Positions 61,560 to 64,000 of a stretch of DNA of 64,000 nucleotides are shown here, one piece after another. The number at the start of each line of letters is the position of its first letter. Position 1 is the first letter of the stretch. The notes below the pieces were generated by a model. That model was not told the origin of the DNA and ran no database searches. It saw nothing but the letters and a program-made list of their open reading frames with translations. The stretch covers positions 54,460-118,459 of the forward strand of contig NZ_JAJNAL010000013.1 in assembly GCF_022271405.1 (NCBI RefSeq), written 5' to 3'. The translations under genes were made by a program, and so were the position numbers. The stretch comes from Rhodopseudomonas infernalis. GTDB lineage: Bacteria; Pseudomonadota; Alphaproteobacteria; Rhizobiales; Xanthobacteraceae.

Positions 61560-61760
61560 ATCATCCTCCTGTTCCCCAGCAGCGGAATTGCCACTGGTGC
61601 CTTTGAACAGCAGGCATCTCGACCGAAAGGACCTCTAAGCTTCCCAGCGCGCACCGAGCCTTATCGGTGCGCGCCTATGGCCGACGTGCGTCGCGACGGG
61701 CGACATGTGCCGGTCATTGGAGGGCTCCTAAGAACCCCGAGGGCGATGTTACTCACCCGG
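61560..61760 (-). ncRNA. Candidate retron msr-msd ncRNA region
   Basis: The 200-nt stretch upstream of the peptide gene is non-coding and structured. On the minus strand it contains the weak hairpin GGGGTTC-TTA-GGAGCCC (about 61720-61737), a GTCGC/GCGAC stem (about 61690-61705) and then an 11-bp perfect stem at 61647-61674 with a 6-nt loop. Retron ncRNAs usually lie upstream of the RT with such stem-loops. I could not identify a convincing a1/a2 pair or the branching guanosine with certainty; TTCTTAGGAGC near 61730 is a candidate. Confidence 0.4.
61647..61674 (-). other. 11-bp perfect hairpin in the candidate ncRNA
   Basis: GCGCGCACCGA (61647-61657) pairs perfectly with TCGGTGCGCGC (61664-61674), with loop 61658-61663. 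Neither strand has a T-run beyond it, so it is not a terminator. It is the strongest single secondary structure in the retron upstream region. Confidence 0.8.
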
Positions 61761-61890
61761 TTTTGGAGGCATGACTGCAACACCCAACGACCCTGAACAT
61801 ACACGAGTCGTCGCCACACGCAATCGAAATTCGCTAGAAGCGAACAAATTACTCTTCGAGAGACGTTTTGTCGCTGGCAGCCCGGGGGCC

Positions 61891-61960
61891 GGATTAGCCG
61901 AAGGCATGATCCGCCGCAGCCGATGATGTGGGTTACGGCTTCGCCTAACCCACCCTACGA
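61891..61960. repeat. REP-type element, copy 1
   Basis: Contains GGATTAGCCGAAGGC followed by the hairpin GTGGGTTA-CGGCTTCGCC-TAACCCAC at 61928-61953 and CCTACGACGCTTACT. It is one of three related copies in the last 2.2 kb. The trailing CGCTTACTCCGCAGCCACG also recurs after copy 2. Confidence 0.8.
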
Positions 61961-62060
61961 CGCTTACTCCGCAGCCACGCGGGACAATTCGCCTGCGTCC
62001 GGGGGTTCGATAGTGAGCTGGGCCGGGTCGAGATCGAAGCCGCCCGGCCAAGTCAGCCCG

Positions 62061-62160
62061 TAGGGCGGATTAGCCGAAGGCGTAATCCGCCGCGAAGAGA
62101 AGATGGTGGGTTACGGCTTCGCCTAACCCACCCTACGGCGCTTACTCTGCGGCCACGCGG
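62061..62160. repeat. REP-type element, copy 2
   Basis: The most complete copy: a first palindrome GGCGGATTA...TAATCCGCC (62064-62091) followed by GTGGGTTA...TAACCCAC (62106-62131). The two stem-loops together make a BIME-like pair. Confidence 0.8.
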
Positions 62161-62170
62161 GACAGCGAGC

Positions 62171-62245
62171 GTAGCCCGGATGGAGCGAAGCGCAATCCGG
62201 GGGCTGCTGCAAGTCCCGGATTGCGCTTCGCTTCATCCGGGCTAC
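62171..62245. repeat. 31-bp near-perfect inverted repeat (REP-like)
   Basis: Arms 62171-62201 and 62215-62245 match at 30 of 31 positions and surround a 13-nt centre. The arms begin GTAGCCCGGATG. It belongs to the '...gcccggatgaagcgaagcg...' repeat type known across Bradyrhizobiaceae and would form a very stable hairpin. Confidence 0.8.
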
Positions 62246-62592
62246 GGACCACTTCGCGGCGACACCAGTCGGTTCGCCTCGTGCTCTGACGCGCGGGGCA
62301 GCCTTTCGGGCTGTTATCACTGCGCAGGCGAGGATCTATGCGCCGCAACGTCTCGGCGAAGGCGATGAGGGCGAGGCTGGTCGTCAAAGCCGTCAGGCCA
62401 GGGGGTATGGGTCCCCGCCTGCGCGGGGACGACGGGGTGCGAGGCCGGGCGGGTAAGCCGAAAGCGTGATCCCGCGCGGTGAGCGAATCGCAGGCTCCGG
62501 CTGCGCCGTCGACAGATCGCAGCTCAGATCCACTGGTCCGGATGTAAAGCGTCGCTTTACAGGCGACGGCGGCATCCTGTATCTTGCGCTCC

Positions 62593-62883
62593 ATGAGAAT
62601 TCGGAACGTCCTGCACAAAGGGCTCCGGCGCCTCATCGAAGAGGATGACGCCGGAGGGATTCAGGCGGCCATCGCGGACAAGCTCCGCCGCATGATTTCG
62701 TTTCTGCAGGACATGGAGCGGGAAGACGAACTCCGAACCGTGCCGAGCTGGAAGGCGCACAAGCTCACCGGCGATCGCAGGGGGACATGGAGCCTGTTCG
62801 TCACCAAGAACTGGCGGCTGACCTTCCGGATCGACAAGGACGGGATAGAGATCATCGACCTCGACTACGAAGACTATCACTAG
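62593..62883 (+). CDS. higB: HigB/RelE-type toxin (mRNA interferase)
   Basis: 96-aa toxin of the plasmid-maintenance killer (HigB) branch of the RelE superfamily, which cleaves mRNA at the ribosome. It begins MRIRNVLHKGLRRLIEEDDA (family-typical HKGL), with LRTVPSWKAHKLTGDRRGTWSLFVTKNWRLTFRI in the middle and DLDYEDYH at the C-terminus. ATG at 62593 is used because the family starts here; a TTG three codons upstream is less likely. The antitoxin gene follows in the same operon, nine bases after the stop. This toxin-first order is typical of higBA. Confidence 0.92.
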   Translation: MRIRNVLHKGLRRLIEEDDAGGIQAAIADKLRRMISFLQDMEREDELRTVPSWKAHKLTGDRRGTWSLFVTKNWRLTFRIDKDGIEIIDLDYEDYH

Positions 62884-62892
62884 GACGCTTTG

Positions 62893-63216
62893 ATGAAACG
62901 GACGACGCGCGCGAACACGGATCTTCGGATGAAAAGCCCGGTCCACCCTGGCGGCTTCGTCAGGCACGAGATCATCGACCCGCTCGGGCTGTCGGTCACC
63001 GGGGCCGCCAAGGTTCTCGGCGTCACGCGCCCGGCGCTGTCGGCGGTTCTGAACGAGCGCTCCTCGCTCTCGTCCGAGATGGCGCTGCGGATCGAAAAGG
63101 CGTTCGGCGTGTCGATGGACACCTTGATGCGTATGCAGAACAGTTTCGACATCGCGCAGGCGCGTAAGCGCTCCGGCGAGATCAAGATCGCGCGCTACGC
63201 CGGCGCGGCGGAATAG
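62893..63216 (+). CDS. higA: HigA-type antitoxin (XRE family)
   Basis: 107-aa antitoxin. A polar N-terminus (MKRTTRANTDLRMKSPVHPGGFVRHEIIDP) is followed by an HTH (LSVTGAAKVLGVTRPALSAVLNERSSLSSEMALRIEKAFG), the HigA signature with HPGxxL. It neutralises HigB and represses the higBA promoter. The expected operator lies in the 62460-62592 region, where an AGCGTCGCTTTAC stretch is present; no clear palindrome was assigned. Nine bases separate it from higB. Confidence 0.92.
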   Translation: MKRTTRANTDLRMKSPVHPGGFVRHEIIDPLGLSVTGAAKVLGVTRPALSAVLNERSSLSSEMALRIEKAFGVSMDTLMRMQNSFDIAQARKRSGEIKIARYAGAAE

Positions 63217-63231
63217 CAGCTCCGGAGGGCG

Positions 63232-63312
63232 CATAGGCCGAAGGCGTCATCCGCCGCGATTGAAGATGGTGGGTTACGGCTTCGCCTAACCCACCCTACG
63301 ACACAACGCCGC
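63232..63312. repeat. REP-type element, copy 3
   Basis: Half of the first palindrome (AGGCCGAAGGCGTCATCCGCC) plus the second hairpin GTGGGTTA...TAACCCAC at 63269-63294. It sits directly after higA, so it could also limit read-through. Confidence 0.8.
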
Positions 63313-63383
63313 TTACTTCGACGCGACGCACTGCGGCTGCGCCCGAGCCTGCGGAGTCAGTGCTCGCGTCGCCCTCACCCCAA

Positions 63384-63407
63384 CCCTCTCCCGCAAGCGG
63401 GAGAGGG
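63384..63407. repeat. 11-bp perfect hairpin CCCTCTCCCGC/GCGGGAGAGGG
   Basis: Arms 63384-63394 and 63397-63407 with a 2-base AA centre. It lies 24 bases after the stop of the minus-strand gene at 63432, in a position to act as its terminator, but lacks a T-run. It resembles a widespread Bradyrhizobiaceae repeat. Confidence 0.7.
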
Positions 63408-63431
63408 GGCGCGCTGTGGCGCGTGGGGGCG

Positions 63432-63806
63432 TTAGGCCGTGCGGGGTTTGGCCTTGATGCGCTTGATCTCGCGCATTTGCGCCGAGAAATCTTCCAGCGC
63501 CGCGAGCGCGTTGTCGCTGAGGCCGTCGCGGGGAAATTCTTTCACCAGCACGTCAAGCGCGTCGCCGATGCGTCCGAGCTGGCGGCCGTAGGAGCCGACC
63601 TCGTCGAGGATCTGCGCCTCGGTCTGCGGCGCCGAGGAGCGGCCGAGATTGATCGACAGCAGGCTGAACTGATTGCCGAACACGCTGGTGAACCAGCGCC
63701 ACGGATTGATCACCTGCGCGACGCCGCCGGAGAACGGCGCGGCGCCGCCGGCGGCGGACGGCAGGTCGGTTTCAGTGAATGACACGGGCGCGAGCATCTG
63801 GGCCAT
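63432..63806 (-). CDS. Conserved-looking small protein of unknown function
   Basis: 124-aa protein starting MAQMLAPVSFTETDLPSAAGG, with PFSGGVAQVINPWRWFTSVFGNQFSLLSINLGRSS in the middle and an alpha-helical C-terminal half (DEVGSYGRQLGRIGDALDVLVKEF, then LSDNALAALEDFSAQMREIKRIKAK). No known domain is recognised. ATG at 63806 follows a GGAGACC site; a longer frame to 63860 begins in sequence without a ribosome-binding site. The composition is consistent with a real gene. Confidence 0.6.
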   Translation of the reverse strand: MAQMLAPVSFTETDLPSAAGGAAPFSGGVAQVINPWRWFTSVFGNQFSLLSINLGRSSAPQTEAQILDEVGSYGRQLGRIGDALDVLVKEFPRDGLSDNALAALEDFSAQMREIKRIKAKPRTA

Positions 63807-63946
63807 GGAGGTCTCCTGCAATGAGGTTGGTGAGGACAATCGCCGCGATGATAGCGCCAAAGCAGCCGGCGCGGCGTCCGGTTGTGCACGGGCAAGCTGG
63901 GGCGGCGGGGGCGGCTCCTGCTCCCTCCCCCCTTGCGGGGAGGGGT

Positions 63947-63999
<53 letters not shown>

Positions 64000-64000
64000 G

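Noticed and set aside
61771..61926. Plus-strand 51-codon frame starting ATGACTGCAACACC with GGAGG just before it
   Set aside because: The ribosome-binding site is only one base from the ATG, and the frame ends inside a REP element with no recognisable motif, so it is not convincing.

Overview
The window reads as high-GC alphaproteobacterial chromosome, most like the Bradyrhizobium/Rhodopseudomonas group. The pointers are a PmtA-type phosphatidylethanolamine methyltransferase, mnmA, a FliK/FlgD hook gene pair, 'gtgggttacggcttcgccta' and 'cattgcgag' type REP elements, and dense arrays of ABC importers and molybdenum hydroxylases. The species cannot be fixed from the sequence alone.

Region 1 (1-13.6 kb) is catabolic. 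A minus-strand operon carries a complete Dpp/Opp-type ABC importer (SBP, two permeases, two ATPases) followed, with 4-nt overlaps, by an AMP-binding acyl-CoA ligase and an SDR. Next come a PaaI-type thioesterase with a zinc-free MDR reductase, and a glyoxalase-like protein. A cysteine module follows: an M20D amidohydrolase and a Cds1-type cysteine desulfhydrase, divergent from a DecR-like Lrp regulator.

Region 2 (13.84-49.88 kb) looks like a genomic island. An intact tRNA-Met(CAT) at 49857-49933 (minus) has a 21-nt direct copy of its 3' end at 13839-13859. That copy is followed by a rho-independent terminator which the intact tRNA lacks. Inside lie three Cox-type (medium, small, large) molybdenum hydroxylase gene sets, three ABC importers plus an orphan binding protein, two related TetR regulators and a set of hydrolases and dehydrogenases: FAD dehydrogenase, ACMSD-type amidohydrolase, arylformamidase-like hydrolase, ALDH, aspartate dehydrogenase, cupin, CocE hydrolase, dihydroorotate-dehydrogenase paralogue, RutB-like isochorismatase-fold amidase and SDR. 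Nearly every island promoter region has a 16-nt palindrome close to TTGACTAnnTAGTCAA, which resembles the RutR box of pyrimidine catabolism. My inference is an undescribed, co-regulated pathway for uptake, hydroxylation and ring opening of N-heterocycles (pyrimidine-like or pyridine-like) ending at small acids or aspartate.

Region 3 (49.9-59.0 kb) is core-like: a proline-rich secreted protein, pmtA, mnmA, fliK, flgD, an MltB-type transglycosylase, a small membrane protein, a DJ-1/PfpI protein, a cupin and a FabH-like ketoacyl synthase.

Region 4 (59.0-64.0 kb) is accessory. A retron cassette on the minus strand has a candidate structured ncRNA, a 54-aa membrane-like peptide, an XRE regulator and a reverse transcriptase with NAxxH and YVDD motifs. 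A higBA toxin-antitoxin pair and several REP elements follow. The window ends in a G30/C22 homopolymer that is probably an assembly artefact.
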